NCBI GenBank assembly: GCA_035440445.1
Contig: DAORMJ010000009.1
Location: 79,601 to 143,600 of the forward strand
DNA length: 64,000 nucleotides
Source of the DNA: Ga0077548 sp035440445
GTDB lineage: Bacteria; Pseudomonadota; Alphaproteobacteria; Rhizobiales; Xanthobacteraceae
Direction of reading: 5' to 3'
Shown: in pieces, positions 18,266 to 27,816 of the stretch
How the letters are laid out: each line of letters opens with the position of its first letter
Position numbering within the stretch: the stretch's first letter is position 1
Translations under genes and position numbers: made by a program
Notes under the pieces: model-generated
The model's input: only the letters and a program-made list of their open reading frames with translations
Told to the model about the DNA's origin: nothing
Database searches by the model: none

Positions 18266-20431
18266 ATGGGTGCTGGGGTTCGCCGGAACGGCGGCGTGGC
18301 GTGTGCCGGAGCGATTGGCGTATCGTTGATGACGTTCACGGGTGCGGCTTTCGCGCAGAATGCGAGCGTGCCGCTGGATACGGTCACGGTGGAAAATCAG
18401 CCGAGCCAGAACCAGCTGCGGACCGAGGGACAGAATACCTATACGTCCAACGTCACTTCGGTCGGCAGCAAGAACGTGCTGAATATCCGCCAGATCCCGC
18501 AGTCGATCAGCATCGTAACGCGGCAGCGTCTGGATGATCAGAATCTCACGCAACTCGATGAAGCGATGCGCCAGACCGTCGGCATGCTGGTGTTGCAGAA
18601 CGATCCTGGGCGAAGCAGCATCTTTTCGCGCGGCTACGAAGTCGATGTGCTGGTCAACGGCCTGTACGCGCCGAATTCGAGCATCATGGGCACGCAGCCC
18701 GATCTGTTCATGTTCGATCGCATCGAAGTGCTGAAAGGCCCGAATGGCCTGCTCAACGGCGCGACCGCCGGCAACAATGCCGGCCCAGGAGCGACGGTCA
18801 ATCTCGTGCGCAAGAGCGCGCTCGATCGCTTCCAGATGCTCGCGAATGTCGGCTATGGTTCGTACAACAATTTGCGCACCGAACTCGACCTCACGGGTCC
18901 GTTGAACGAAGCCAAGACGGTGCGCGCGCGCGTCGTCGGTGTTTTCAACAAGCGCAACAACTTCACGGACTATAACGACAATCAGGTTTTCGTCGGCTAC
19001 GGCACCATCGATTTCGACTTCACCGAAAACACGACGCTTTCCTTGTCGGCGTGGCGGCAGGAGCGCGATATTCTGCCGTTCAATGGATTGCCCTGGTATC
19101 AAGTCCCCGGAAATCCGGCTTATCCGACGGGAGCCCCGAGAAACACGTTCATCGGAGCGACCTGGAACCGGTTCGATAACCGTTCGGACGACTATCTCGC
19201 CGAGCTGACCCACAAGCTGCAAAACGGCGGTCACTGGAAGACCGCGATCCGCTACACGGATCGCTTCGTCGAATACAAGTATGCGCAGGCTTCGACGGCG
19301 GTGAACCCGGCGACTGGCAACTTCAATATGTCGTTGACCGCCGCGCGCTGGTTTGAGCGTCATCTTTCGGCGGACTCGCATATATCGACACCGTTCACGC
19401 TGTTCGGCCAGACGCATAACTTCACCTTCGGCGTCGATTACAAGCAGCACTCGCTGTCGCAGTTGCTGCCGAACAGCACGGCCGTGCCGGGCGTGTATAA
19501 TTTCAATACCTTCAATCCTGGTGGCGTCACCGAGCCTGCGATTACCTGGACGGGCGCGGGCAGCAACACGCAGGATCCGAGACAGTTCGGCACCTACGCG
19601 CAGTTCCGGCTGAAGCCCGTCGAACCGATCACGGTGGTGCTGGGCGGCCGGCTTGCGTGGTACGATGCGCAGACGCGCAATCTCGCAGGCGTCGTGACGA
19701 GCAGCGTCGATGTCGATGCCAAGTTTGTGCCTTATGCCGGCATCATTGTGGACCTGACGCGGAACATCTCCGCCTTCGCCAGCTATTCCAGCATTTTCGC
19801 CCCGCAAACCGAACGTCAGGTGTCCGGCAACACGATCGATCCGCGCATCGGCGATCAGTACGAAGCAGGCCTGAAGGGTACGTTCCTCGACGGGCGTCTG
19901 AACGCGACCGCGTCGGTATTCCTGATCAAGGATACCAACCGTGCATTCGCCGATCCGCTGAATCCCGGCTTCTTCATCAATGCGGGAGAAGTGGAAATCG
20001 GCGGGTTTGAATTCGAAGTCGGCGGCAAGATCACGCCGGAATGGGAGCTCTACGGCGGCTATACCAATATGAGAACGAAGTTCCTGACCGGCGGTACCGG
20101 CGACTTCCGGACGTTCCAGCCGAGACACGTTTTCACATCCTGGTCCAAATACACGTTCCTGGATGGCCGGTTCCGCGACTTCCACGTGGGTAGCGGTCTG
20201 CGCTTCGTCAGCTCTTTCTATAGCGGCGCGGGCAACAACCGCGTTTCCGAAGACGGCTACGTGATTGCGGACCTGCAGGTCGGCTACAAGTTCAATCAGA
20301 ATGTGTCGGCGACGTTTACCGTTACCAATTTCTTCGACGAGACGTACTATACGCGCGTCGGCAGCACGTCGCTGTTCAACTTCTACGGCGAGCCGAGAGC
20401 GTATCAGTTCAAGCTGAGCACCAAATGGTAG
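18266..20431 (+). CDS. TonB-dependent siderophore receptor
   Basis: A 721-residue outer-membrane receptor. A signal peptide ends near GAAFAQNA, followed by a TonB box-like DTVTV, a plug domain (RQIPQSISIVTRQRLDDQN, then DRIEVLKGPNGLL) and a beta-barrel ending in an aromatic residue (KLSTKW). The plug is the FhuE/FoxA/FpvA type used for ferric siderophores. The start is the ATG at 18266, behind a GGGGG tract; an ATG 18 bases upstream has no ribosome binding site. The following genes give the complete route from the outer membrane to reductive release of iron. Confidence 0.9.
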   Translation: MGAGVRRNGGVACAGAIGVSLMTFTGAAFAQNASVPLDTVTVENQPSQNQLRTEGQNTYTSNVTSVGSKNVLNIRQIPQSISIVTRQRLDDQNLTQLDEAMRQTVGMLVLQNDPGRSSIFSRGYEVDVLVNGLYAPNSSIMGTQPDLFMFDRIEVLKGPNGLLNGATAGNNAGPGATVNLVRKSALDRFQMLANVGYGSYNNLRTELDLTGPLNEAKTVRARVVGVFNKRNNFTDYNDNQVFVGYGTIDFDFTENTTLSLSAWRQERDILPFNGLPWYQVPGNPAYPTGAPRNTFIGATWNRFDNRSDDYLAELTHKLQNGGHWKTAIRYTDRFVEYKYAQASTAVNPATGNFNMSLTAARWFERHLSADSHISTPFTLFGQTHNFTFGVDYKQHSLSQLLPNSTAVPGVYNFNTFNPGGVTEPAITWTGAGSNTQDPRQFGTYAQFRLKPVEPITVVLGGRLAWYDAQTRNLAGVVTSSVDVDAKFVPYAGIIVDLTRNISAFASYSSIFAPQTERQVSGNTIDPRIGDQYEAGLKGTFLDGRLNATASVFLIKDTNRAFADPLNPGFFINAGEVEIGGFEFEVGGKITPEWELYGGYTNMRTKFLTGGTGDFRTFQPRHVFTSWSKYTFLDGRFRDFHVGSGLRFVSSFYSGAGNNRVSEDGYVIADLQVGYKFNQNVSATFTVTNFFDETYYTRVGSTSLFNFYGEPRAYQFKLSTKW

Positions 20432-21411
20432 CGAACACGACCGTGAAGCCGGTGACGCGAAACGCAAAGTCCTCAGGCGCGAGCGCCTGGGGACGAACCG
20501 TTTTTGCGCTCGCCGGTCTCTCGGCGCTGTGTGGGGCTGCGGTGGCGCAACCGGCGGCACCGCAGGCAACCGTGCTGCCGGATACCGAGCAACGCACGAT
20601 CGTATCGAAAGCGGGTCACGAATATCGCATCTTCATCATCAAGCCGAAGAAGCCTGCCCCCGAGAGCGGCTATCCCGTGCTCTATGCGCTGGACGGCAAT
20701 TCCGTGGTGGCATTGCTCTCCAATCTGAACCGCGGTCATCTGGGCAGGGACGATCAGAGCGGCTTCGTGCCCGGTCTTGTCGTGGCGGTCGGCTATCCGA
20801 CCGAGCAGATGCTGGATGTCCGCCGCCGCGCGCTGGACTACACGGCCGCGCAGGCGACACCGGATAGCGGGACGTACCTGAAACCGGAGCAGACCGGCGG
20901 CGCCGACGCTTTTCTGTCGTTCCTCGAAGAGGAATTGAAACCGGCGATCGAGCGCGAGTTCAGGGTCGACAAGCAGCGGCAGGCGCTGTTCGGCCATTCC
21001 TTCGGCGGGCTGTTCACGCTGCACACCCTGTTTACGAAGCCGGATGCCTTTCAGACCTATATCGCGGCCAGTCCGTCGATCTGGTGGGCCGACCGCGCCA
21101 TTTCAAAAACGCGCGACGCATTCATTCGCTCACGCCCCGATCTCGCGGGCAAGCGGATACTGCTGCTCGTGGGCGGATTGGAGCAGGAACTCGCGCCCTA
21201 TCAAGTAAAGGCAAAAGACGCGGCGGAGACGGAACGGCGTCTGCGGGATCGCAGGATGGTCTCCGACGCCCGCGAGCTCCGCGACCGGCTCCTATCGTTG
21301 CAGAAGAACGGGCTCGAGGTTTCCTTCGAGGAAATTGCGAACGAGACCCATATGTCGGTTATGCCCTACGCGGCCATCAAGGCTTTCCGCTTCGCCTTCC
21401 GCCTGCAATAG
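20425..21411 (+). CDS. Periplasmic alpha/beta-hydrolase, siderophore esterase (IroE/BesA-like)
   Basis: A 328-residue esterase of the enterochelin-esterase D family. The N-terminal hydrophobic segment (about 24-45) is a signal or anchor. The nucleophile is in GHSFGG near residue 192, and HMSV near the C-terminus supplies the likely His. The position between receptor and binding protein, overlapping the receptor stop by seven bases, suggests that it linearises or hydrolyses an ester-type siderophore in the periplasm. This would restrict the ligand to lactone or ester siderophores of the catecholate type; that is inference. Confidence 0.8.
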   Translation: MVANTTVKPVTRNAKSSGASAWGRTVFALAGLSALCGAAVAQPAAPQATVLPDTEQRTIVSKAGHEYRIFIIKPKKPAPESGYPVLYALDGNSVVALLSNLNRGHLGRDDQSGFVPGLVVAVGYPTEQMLDVRRRALDYTAAQATPDSGTYLKPEQTGGADAFLSFLEEELKPAIEREFRVDKQRQALFGHSFGGLFTLHTLFTKPDAFQTYIAASPSIWWADRAISKTRDAFIRSRPDLAGKRILLLVGGLEQELAPYQVKAKDAAETERRLRDRRMVSDARELRDRLLSLQKNGLEVSFEEIANETHMSVMPYAAIKAFRFAFRLQ

Positions 21412-21423
21412 GAGACAGAAAAC

Positions 21424-22542
21424 GTGATGCGCAGTCGTTCGCTCTTCGTCGCAATGCTCTTTGCTCTGGCGCTCGTCTGCGCGAGCGCCGAGGCGCAGCC
21501 GCAACGGCAAGTTACGCTTACCGATATCGCCGGCAGAACGGTCACGGTGACGGTGCCGGTGCGTCATGTCGTGCTCGGAGAGGGACGTCAGCTGAACGCG
21601 CTTGCGCTTCTGCACAAGGATCCTGTGGCGCTGGTCGCAGGCTGGCTCGGCGATCTACGGCGTCTCGATGCGAAAACTTACGAGCTGTTTCGCGCCGCCA
21701 ATCCGGCAATCGACAAAATTCCGCTGCTCGGCATCACCAACGAAAGCACGTTTTCAGTCGAGAAGGCGCTGGCGGTGAGGCCGGACGTTGCGATCTTCAG
21801 CGGCGGTCACGGTCCGTCGAAGCGATCGGCCGAGGCCGTGAAGCAACTGGAAGCCGCGGGCATTCCTGTCGTCTTCATCGACTTTCACGATCAGCCGCTC
21901 AGGAACAGCGTCAAGAGCATCGAGATTTTGGGAAAACTTCTCGGCGAGGAAGAGAAGGCGGCGGCCTATATCAAGTTCTATCAGGAGCGCCTCGACCGCA
22001 TCGCGAACCGCCTCGCTTCGGCGAACCCCAAGCGCCCGACGGTATTCATTCACATGCACGCGCGGATCTGGGAGTGTTGTTCGTCGGCGGGGAAGGGCAA
22101 TCTCGGCGATTACATCACTTTCGCGGGTGGCCAGAACATCGCCGCCGATGTGTTGCCGGGCGCAACGGGCCAGATCAATCTCGAATATCTCATTCAGCGC
22201 AATCCCGACATTTATATTGCCACCGGCGGCGCGCATGCGATTGGCAAAGGTCTTTCCATCGGCACCTTCGTTTCCGAAGAAGATGCGCGCAAAGCGCTCT
22301 CGCTGATTGCGGAGGAAAAGGGGATCTCATCGCTCACCGCTGTTGCGAACGGCCGCGTCTATGGGCTCTGGCACCATTTCTATAACTCGCCGCTGAATAT
22401 TCTCGCGGTCGAAGCATTCGCGAAGTGGATCAATCCGGAGCTGTTTCCCGATATCGATCCAGACAAGACGCTCGCGGAAATCAACGAAAAATTTCTCGCG
22501 GTTCCTTTTAAGGGAACGTACTGGGTAAAACTCACGCCTTAA
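21424..22542 (+). CDS. Iron-siderophore ABC transporter substrate-binding protein
   Basis: A 372-residue class III periplasmic binding protein. A signal peptide ends near ASAEAQ. Family features are VTLTDIAGRTVTV near residue 25, RPDVAIFSGG near 118, and a C-terminal FAKWINPELFPDID. It delivers the siderophore to the permease encoded next. A GTG at 21424 and an ATG at 21427 are both usable behind GGAG at 21411-21414; only one residue is at stake. Confidence 0.87.
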   Translation: MMRSRSLFVAMLFALALVCASAEAQPQRQVTLTDIAGRTVTVTVPVRHVVLGEGRQLNALALLHKDPVALVAGWLGDLRRLDAKTYELFRAANPAIDKIPLLGITNESTFSVEKALAVRPDVAIFSGGHGPSKRSAEAVKQLEAAGIPVVFIDFHDQPLRNSVKSIEILGKLLGEEEKAAAYIKFYQERLDRIANRLASANPKRPTVFIHMHARIWECCSSAGKGNLGDYITFAGGQNIAADVLPGATGQINLEYLIQRNPDIYIATGGAHAIGKGLSIGTFVSEEDARKALSLIAEEKGISSLTAVANGRVYGLWHHFYNSPLNILAVEAFAKWINPELFPDIDPDKTLAEINEKFLAVPFKGTYWVKLTP

Positions 22543-22581
22543 TCGGCTGCGCACAGCAAGCCAGTTCCTGCGGAATCGAAC

Positions 22582-23640
22582 ATGCAGATGGACCAGCAAG
22601 CAATCGAACAGACGCTGCAAAGCTACCGCGATCTCCTGCGGCGGCGCACGGCTGTTCTGCTCTTGCTGCTGCTTTGCGCGCTGACGGCTTTCTTCATCGA
22701 TCTGCTGACCGGCCCATCGGCACTTTCTCCGGCGCAGGCCCTTCGCGGAATTTTCTCCCCGGAATCGCTTTCGCGAACCGACTACGTCATTCTCTGGCAG
22801 GTCCGCATGCCTGCCGCGGTGATGGCGCTCCTCGTTGGCATCGCCCTCGCGCTCGCCGGAGCGGAGATGCAGACCATTCTCGATAATCCGCTCGCGAGCC
22901 CCTTCACGCTCGGGGTTTCGCATGCCGCCGCTTTCGGGGCGGCAATCGGTATCGTTCTTGGCGCAAGTTTCCCCGCCGTGCCGCTGAACTGGACGATTTC
23001 GGTAAACGCCTTTGTGTTTGCCTTTGGATCGACGCTGCTGCTTCAGCTGGTCGCCCGCCACCTCGGTGCCAGCGCGCAGAGCCTCGTGCTGTTCGGCATC
23101 GCCATGTTCTTCACGTTCGAAGCCCTCGTGAAGCTGATGCAGTTCATCGCCAGCGAACAGGCGCTGCAGCAACTGGTGTTCTGGACCATGGGCAATCTCG
23201 GCCGGGCGGATTGGACCAAGATCGGCTATCTCGCGGCTGCCATTGCGCTCACCGCGCCGTTCACCTACCGCGCAAGCTGGAAGATGACCGCACTTCGCAT
23301 GGGAGACGAGCGAGCGAAAAGTTTCGGCGTCCGGGTGGAGCGGCTGCGGCTCATTTCGCTGTTTCGTGTCGCGATCTTCACGTCCTTTGCCGTCGCTTTC
23401 GTGGGCACGATCGGGTTCATCGGTCTCGTCGCTCCTCACATTGCGCGGCTCCTCGTCGGCGAAGATCACCGCTTCCTGTTTCCTGCGAGCGCGCTTGCCG
23501 GTGCATTTTTAATGTCTGCGGCGTCGGTTGCCAGCAAAGCGATCCTGCCCGGCGTCATCATCCCGATCGGCATCGTGACCGCCTTGATCGGCGTGCCGTT
23601 CTTCATGTGGCTGGTGTTCAGGCGGCGGTACCGGTCATGA
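22582..23640 (+). CDS. FecCD-family iron-siderophore ABC transporter permease
   Basis: A 352-residue permease with about nine to ten hydrophobic helices. FecCD hallmarks are the LRMPA-like QVRMPAAVMALLVGIALALAGAEMQTILDNPLASPFTLGVS and, near the end, VGTIGFIGLVAPHIARLLVGEDHR. Only one permease gene is present, so it should act as a homodimer. The stop overlaps the ATPase start by four bases. Confidence 0.92.
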   Translation: MQMDQQAIEQTLQSYRDLLRRRTAVLLLLLLCALTAFFIDLLTGPSALSPAQALRGIFSPESLSRTDYVILWQVRMPAAVMALLVGIALALAGAEMQTILDNPLASPFTLGVSHAAAFGAAIGIVLGASFPAVPLNWTISVNAFVFAFGSTLLLQLVARHLGASAQSLVLFGIAMFFTFEALVKLMQFIASEQALQQLVFWTMGNLGRADWTKIGYLAAAIALTAPFTYRASWKMTALRMGDERAKSFGVRVERLRLISLFRVAIFTSFAVAFVGTIGFIGLVAPHIARLLVGEDHRFLFPASALAGAFLMSAASVASKAILPGVIIPIGIVTALIGVPFFMWLVFRRRYRS

Positions 23641-24431
23641 CGGAAGCGCTTTCCATCCGCGGTCTGCGTGCCGGTTACGGACCCCGTACCGTGATCGGCG
23701 GCCTTTCGATTTCCGGAATCGAGCCGGGACAAATCGTGTCGCTGGTGGGACCGAACGCTGCCGGCAAATCGACCCTGTTGCGCGCGATCGCCGGACTTAT
23801 CGCAGCCGAAGGCGAGGTCGATCTGGCCGGGCGCAATCTGCTCGCGATCAGCCAGAACGAACGCTCGAAGTTCGTAGCCTTCATGCCCCAGAGCCTGCCG
23901 CAGGGCGCGAACCTGATCGTGCTTGAAGCCGTCATCAGTGCGCTGAGCGCGTCGGCGCCTGCGATGTCGCATGAGACGAGTTTCGGTGAGCGCGCGGTGC
24001 GGGCGTTGAACAGGGTGGGTCTGTCGGAGCAGACGCTGGAGCCGCTCGAGCGTCTTTCCGGCGGGCAACGGCAGCTTGTCGGGATCGCGCAGGCGATTGT
24101 GCGAAATCCCAGGATATTGCTGCTCGACGAGCCGACGAGCGCGCTGGATCTGCGCAATCAGCTCGAGATCATGTCGGTCATCCGCGGGCTCGCGGATGAA
24201 GGGCATATGATCGTTGCGGTCATGCACGACCTTGCGCTGGCGGCGCGCTGGTCGGACCGGACGATCTTGCTGCATCAGGGCCGCATTGTTGCCGATGGTA
24301 CTCCTGCAGAAACCATCACCACGGAAAACCTCGCGCTTGCCTATCAGGTGGAAGCGCGTGTCGAACGCTGCAGCGGCGGCTTTCTTCAGGTCATCGCCGA
24401 CCGGCCGTCCGCGCACAAGGGCAGGGAGTAG
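23637..24431 (+). CDS. Iron-siderophore ABC transporter ATPase (FepC/FecE type)
   Basis: A 264-residue ATPase with Walker A GPNAAGKST near residue 36, Q-loop MPQSLPQG, signature LSGGQRQ near 140, Walker B LLLDEPTSALD and H-loop MHDL near 197. The start is at the ATGA overlap with the permease. It energises uptake across the inner membrane. Confidence 0.93.
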   Translation: MTEALSIRGLRAGYGPRTVIGGLSISGIEPGQIVSLVGPNAAGKSTLLRAIAGLIAAEGEVDLAGRNLLAISQNERSKFVAFMPQSLPQGANLIVLEAVISALSASAPAMSHETSFGERAVRALNRVGLSEQTLEPLERLSGGQRQLVGIAQAIVRNPRILLLDEPTSALDLRNQLEIMSVIRGLADEGHMIVAVMHDLALAARWSDRTILLHQGRIVADGTPAETITTENLALAYQVEARVERCSGGFLQVIADRPSAHKGRE

Positions 24432-24436
24432 TTCGT

Positions 24437-25285
24437 ATGCAGATTCTGGAAGCCAGGCCGCAAGCGCGACAGCGCCGCTATAACGACATTCGGGTGCTTT
24501 CGGTACTGCGCACGCAAATGCTGACGCCGAAGATGAAGCGGATTTTCGTCGGCGGCGATGAAATCGCGGGCTTCGGCAAAGGCCCGAATATAAAGCTCCT
24601 GTTTCCTCCTGCGGGGTTCAGGGAGCCGGAATGGCCGATGGCGGGACCTGACGGTCGTGCGATCTGGCCGGATGACGCGCGCCGTCCTGCCGTCCGCACC
24701 TATAGCGTGAGCCGTTTTAATGCGGACGCAGGTGAACTTGCCATCGACTTTGTGCTTCACGGACATGACGGGCCCGCCGCGAACTGGGCGCTTCACGCGA
24801 AGCCGGGCGACGTGATCGGCGTTGGCGGTCCGGGCGGCAGGGGTCTTCGCGAATCCGGCTGGTATCTCTTCGCAGGCGACCACTGCGCATTGCCGGCGAT
24901 CGCGCACATGCTTGCTGACCTTCCCGCGAGCGCCAAAGGAAGGGTGTTTCTCGAAATTCCCGGGCCTGCGGAAGAGCAGCCTCTTGCGGCACCCGCAGGC
25001 ATCGAAATCACCTGGCTTCATCGCAACGGGAGAGCACCAGGCGAAAGCGATCTCCTCGACAAGGCAGTTCGTACGATGGAATGGCCGGATGGCGTGCCAT
25101 TTGTCTGGATTGCCGGAGAATCGTCTGCCGTTCGTGCTTTGCGCGCCTATGTGCGGGACGAACGCAAAATCGAACGCCGCCAGTTTCTGGCCATCGGTTA
25201 CTGGCGCAAGGGAATGAGCGAGACCGACTACAAGAAAGCGTTCAACAACGACCGTGACGAAGACTATTTCAAAGGCGCGTTCTAG
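24437..25285 (+). CDS. Siderophore-interacting protein (ViuB-like FAD-dependent ferric reductase)
   Basis: A 282-residue cytoplasmic flavoprotein. The FAD-binding RTYSVSRF motif lies near residue 90, the NAD(P)-side GDHCALPAI near 153, and the C-terminal YWRKGMSE hallmark of the SIP family near 254. It reduces the imported Fe(III)-siderophore to release Fe(II). It is five bases behind the ATPase stop and ends the siderophore operon. Confidence 0.9.
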   Translation: MQILEARPQARQRRYNDIRVLSVLRTQMLTPKMKRIFVGGDEIAGFGKGPNIKLLFPPAGFREPEWPMAGPDGRAIWPDDARRPAVRTYSVSRFNADAGELAIDFVLHGHDGPAANWALHAKPGDVIGVGGPGGRGLRESGWYLFAGDHCALPAIAHMLADLPASAKGRVFLEIPGPAEEQPLAAPAGIEITWLHRNGRAPGESDLLDKAVRTMEWPDGVPFVWIAGESSAVRALRAYVRDERKIERRQFLAIGYWRKGMSETDYKKAFNNDRDEDYFKGAF

Positions 25286-25700
25286 CAATTCCTTCGGCAC
25301 GCTCTTCATGGTCATGACGCAGCTTCATGGTTGCGACGCCATATCTCATGCGGGTGTGCGATGCACGAAACGGCGGCAAAGGGCGCGAATTTCAGACAAT
25401 CTTTCGGGCAATCAGCGCATGCGCGAGGCAAAGAAGCGTGCTGGCGTCACGCTTTACGCGCTGCATTAATGACAATAATACTAAGAATTAGCATCATAAA
25501 TTTGACTTAGATCAGCCGTGCGCACAAAATTTTTGTATGTGCACGAAGCAGAACGTCACAACGATCTTGCGCGCGCGATCCTCGGCGCTTCATCGGACTG
25601 GCACGACAATTTGTCCGGCCTGTGACGTGTTCAATTCGGCAGTCGTGTTGTGCGATGGGATTGGCCTGATCATCCCGCATGAATGGAGCAGGTGTCGTTG
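25286..25700. promoter_or_regulatory. Promoter region upstream of the amidohydrolase-ABC operon
   Basis: No gene is supported. An A+T-rich stretch (25466-25535) holds TTGACT at 25502-25507 and, 17 bases on, CAAAAT at 25525-25530, a fair -35/-10 pair. An imperfect dyad (25517-25545, outer arms CGTGC/GCACG) covers the -10 and could be an operator. The 15-base string ATAAATTTGACTTAG (25496-25510) recurs with one change at 31382-31396, next to the LysR gene. Confidence 0.5.
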
Positions 25701-27083
25701 ATGGCGCGCATTTCGGTCGAACACGGACTTGTCTTCACCATGGACGGCTCCAACCGCTTCATCGAGAACGGCAGAGTCGTCATCGAAGGCCGGGACATTG
25801 TCGCGGTCGAGTCCTGCGCGGAGAATGCCGCGGCGAATGCGGATCAGGTCATCGATGCGAGCGGCAAGATCGTGCTGCCGGGACTGATCAATTCGCATAC
25901 GCATCTCTGCATGGTGTTCGGGCGCACGATCGGTCCGGAGCGGCGGCTCCTGGAATGGCTCGACCTGCTGATGCCGGTGATGGCGGAGATGGATGACGAG
26001 GCGCTTTATGTCGCCGAGCTGCTCGGCTGCATCGAGAATATCAAGAACGGGAATACGAGCCTCGTCGAGAACATCTTCATGCCGTCCGCGAAGGGCGGAG
26101 ATATAGAAGAGGCGGCGTTCCGGGCGCTGCGCGACAGCGGCATTCGCGGCACGGTGGCGCGCGCGACCGAAGCCCGCGCGTTCGATCCGCGCTTTTGCGA
26201 AACATCTGCAGAGCAGGCCGAACGGGTCGAGCGGCTCGCAGGTAAGTGGAACGGTGCGGAAGGCGGGCGTCTGCGCATGTCGATCGGCCCGTTGTTGCCC
26301 TGGGTCGTCGACGAAGAAGGCTTCCGCAGGACGCGCGACATCGCGCGCGGCAACGGACTTGCGCTGCATATGCATGTCGCCGAGTCCCCCGAATTCAATC
26401 TGATGATCGAGCGCCACTATGGCCGCGCGATCCGTCAGGTCGAACTGCTCGAGGAAGTCGGGTGTCTCGGTCCCGACGTGCAGGCGGTGGCCTGCTCCGA
26501 CGTTTCGCCGTACGAAATCGAATTGCTGGCGGCGACCAAAACCTCGGTGCTGTTCGATCCGCCGACGCGGCTGTTCTGGGGAACGGGATTTCCGCCGATC
26601 AAGGATTTTCTCGCGGCCGGCCTGACCTGCGGCCTTGCGACCAACGGTGCGGCCGCCAATTGCGGGCAGGATCTCTTCGACAGCATGAAATATGCCTGCG
26701 CGACCGCGAAGACCGCCGCCAACGACCCGCGGGCGCTGACCGCCGCGCGCGCGATCCGCATGGCGACGGAAGAGGGCGCCCGCGCGATCGGTCTGCGCGA
26801 GACCGGCTCGATCGAAGTCGGCAAGCGCGCCGATCTGATTACGATCGACGCGCGGCAGCCGCATCTTGCGCCGCTGTTCGATCCGGAGAAGGCGCTGGTT
26901 TACAGCGCGCGGGGTGGGGACGTGCGCGACGTCATCATCGACGGCCGCGTGGTGATGCAAGATCGCGAAATCAAGACCGTGGACGAGAAGGCGCTTCTCA
27001 TCGAAGCCGAGAAGGTTGCACGCCGCTGTGCCGCGCGCGCAGGCGTCGCTCTCCCGTCCGCACAAGGGGGCGCTCATGCTTAA
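25701..27083 (+). CDS. Amidohydrolase of the SAH/chlorohydrolase-like subgroup, atypical metal ligands
   Basis: A 460-residue TIM-barrel amidohydrolase. It starts with the small beta-sandwich strands, has the metal motif SHTHL near residue 64 and the HxxxE in MHVAES near 220, and ends with GKRADLITID and a VIIDGRVVM strand. In TrzN/AtzB/8-oxoguanine deaminase relatives the next motif is AHC or AHG and the last metal ligand is in GTDG. Here these read VACSD and ATNG, so one His and one Asp are missing. The enzyme may use a different metal arrangement or reaction. An in-frame ATG 18 bases upstream is less well placed than the chosen start behind GGAGCAGG. The gene overlaps the permease start and heads an importer operon. 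Confidence 0.78.
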   Translation: MARISVEHGLVFTMDGSNRFIENGRVVIEGRDIVAVESCAENAAANADQVIDASGKIVLPGLINSHTHLCMVFGRTIGPERRLLEWLDLLMPVMAEMDDEALYVAELLGCIENIKNGNTSLVENIFMPSAKGGDIEEAAFRALRDSGIRGTVARATEARAFDPRFCETSAEQAERVERLAGKWNGAEGGRLRMSIGPLLPWVVDEEGFRRTRDIARGNGLALHMHVAESPEFNLMIERHYGRAIRQVELLEEVGCLGPDVQAVACSDVSPYEIELLAATKTSVLFDPPTRLFWGTGFPPIKDFLAAGLTCGLATNGAAANCGQDLFDSMKYACATAKTAANDPRALTAARAIRMATEEGARAIGLRETGSIEVGKRADLITIDARQPHLAPLFDPEKALVYSARGGDVRDVIIDGRVVMQDREIKTVDEKALLIEAEKVARRCAARAGVALPSAQGGAHA

Positions 27084-27816
27084 GTCTATTTCGCTCGTCG
27101 TGGCCTTCGTCGTCTGGGGTCTTCTTTCCCTGACGCTGCCGCCCGACATTTTCCCGGGCCCGCTCGAGACGGTGCAGACGCTCTGGACCTCGATCGCCAA
27201 AGGCGAGATCTGGACCGATCTCTGGATGACGATGGTGCGCGTCATCGGCGGACTTCTGCTCGCCATGCTGATCGGCGTTCCCATCGGCGTATTGATGGGG
27301 CTGAACCGCCGCGCGGAAAACGTGCTCGACGTCTGGGTCATGATCGGCCTGACGGTGCCGAGCCTCTGCTACGCCATTCTCGCCTTCATGTGGTTCGGCC
27401 TGAACGAGTGGGCGGCCATTATCGCGATTGCCGTGACGGCCGCACCTTCCATCACGATCAACATCTGGGAAGGCGTGAAGAACGTCGACACGAAACTCGT
27501 CGCCATGGCGCGCGTGTTCGAGGCGACGCGACCCGCGATCGTGCGTCAGGTGCTCCTGCCGCAGATTTTTCCTTACGTGATGGCATCGGCCCGCTTCGGT
27601 CTCGGCATCATCTGGAAGATCACGGTGCTGGTGGAATTGATAGGGCGTCCGAACGGCGTCGGCTTCAAGCTGTTCTACTGGTATCAGCTCGCCGACATGC
27701 GTCAGGTGCTCGCCTGGACCCTTCTTTTCACGATCATCATGTTGCTGATCGAACTTGCAATCCTGAAGCCGATCGAACGGCGTGTCTTCGCCTGGCGTCC
27801 TGAGGTGGCGGTATGA
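27076..27816 (+). CDS. NitT/TauT-type ABC transporter permease (SsuC-like)
   Basis: A 246-residue permease with about six helices and the family loop EGVKNVDTKLVAMARVFEATRPAIVRQVLLPQIFP near residue 133. The start overlaps the amidohydrolase stop by eight bases. It works with the ATPase and binding protein that follow. Confidence 0.9.
   Translation: MLKSISLVVAFVVWGLLSLTLPPDIFPGPLETVQTLWTSIAKGEIWTDLWMTMVRVIGGLLLAMLIGVPIGVLMGLNRRAENVLDVWVMIGLTVPSLCYAILAFMWFGLNEWAAIIAIAVTAAPSITINIWEGVKNVDTKLVAMARVFEATRPAIVRQVLLPQIFPYVMASARFGLGIIWKITVLVELIGRPNGVGFKLFYWYQLADMRQVLAWTLLFTIIMLLIELAILKPIERRVFAWRPEVAV

Noticed and set aside
18260..20569. 769-codon minus-strand open frame opposite the TonB receptor
   Set aside because: It mirrors the receptor codons, has no domain features and is Arg/His-rich as expected for an antisense frame in high-GC DNA.
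25590..27341. 583-codon minus-strand open frame opposite the second amidohydrolase
   Set aside because: Antisense shadow; composition is Arg/Asp/His-rich without motifs.
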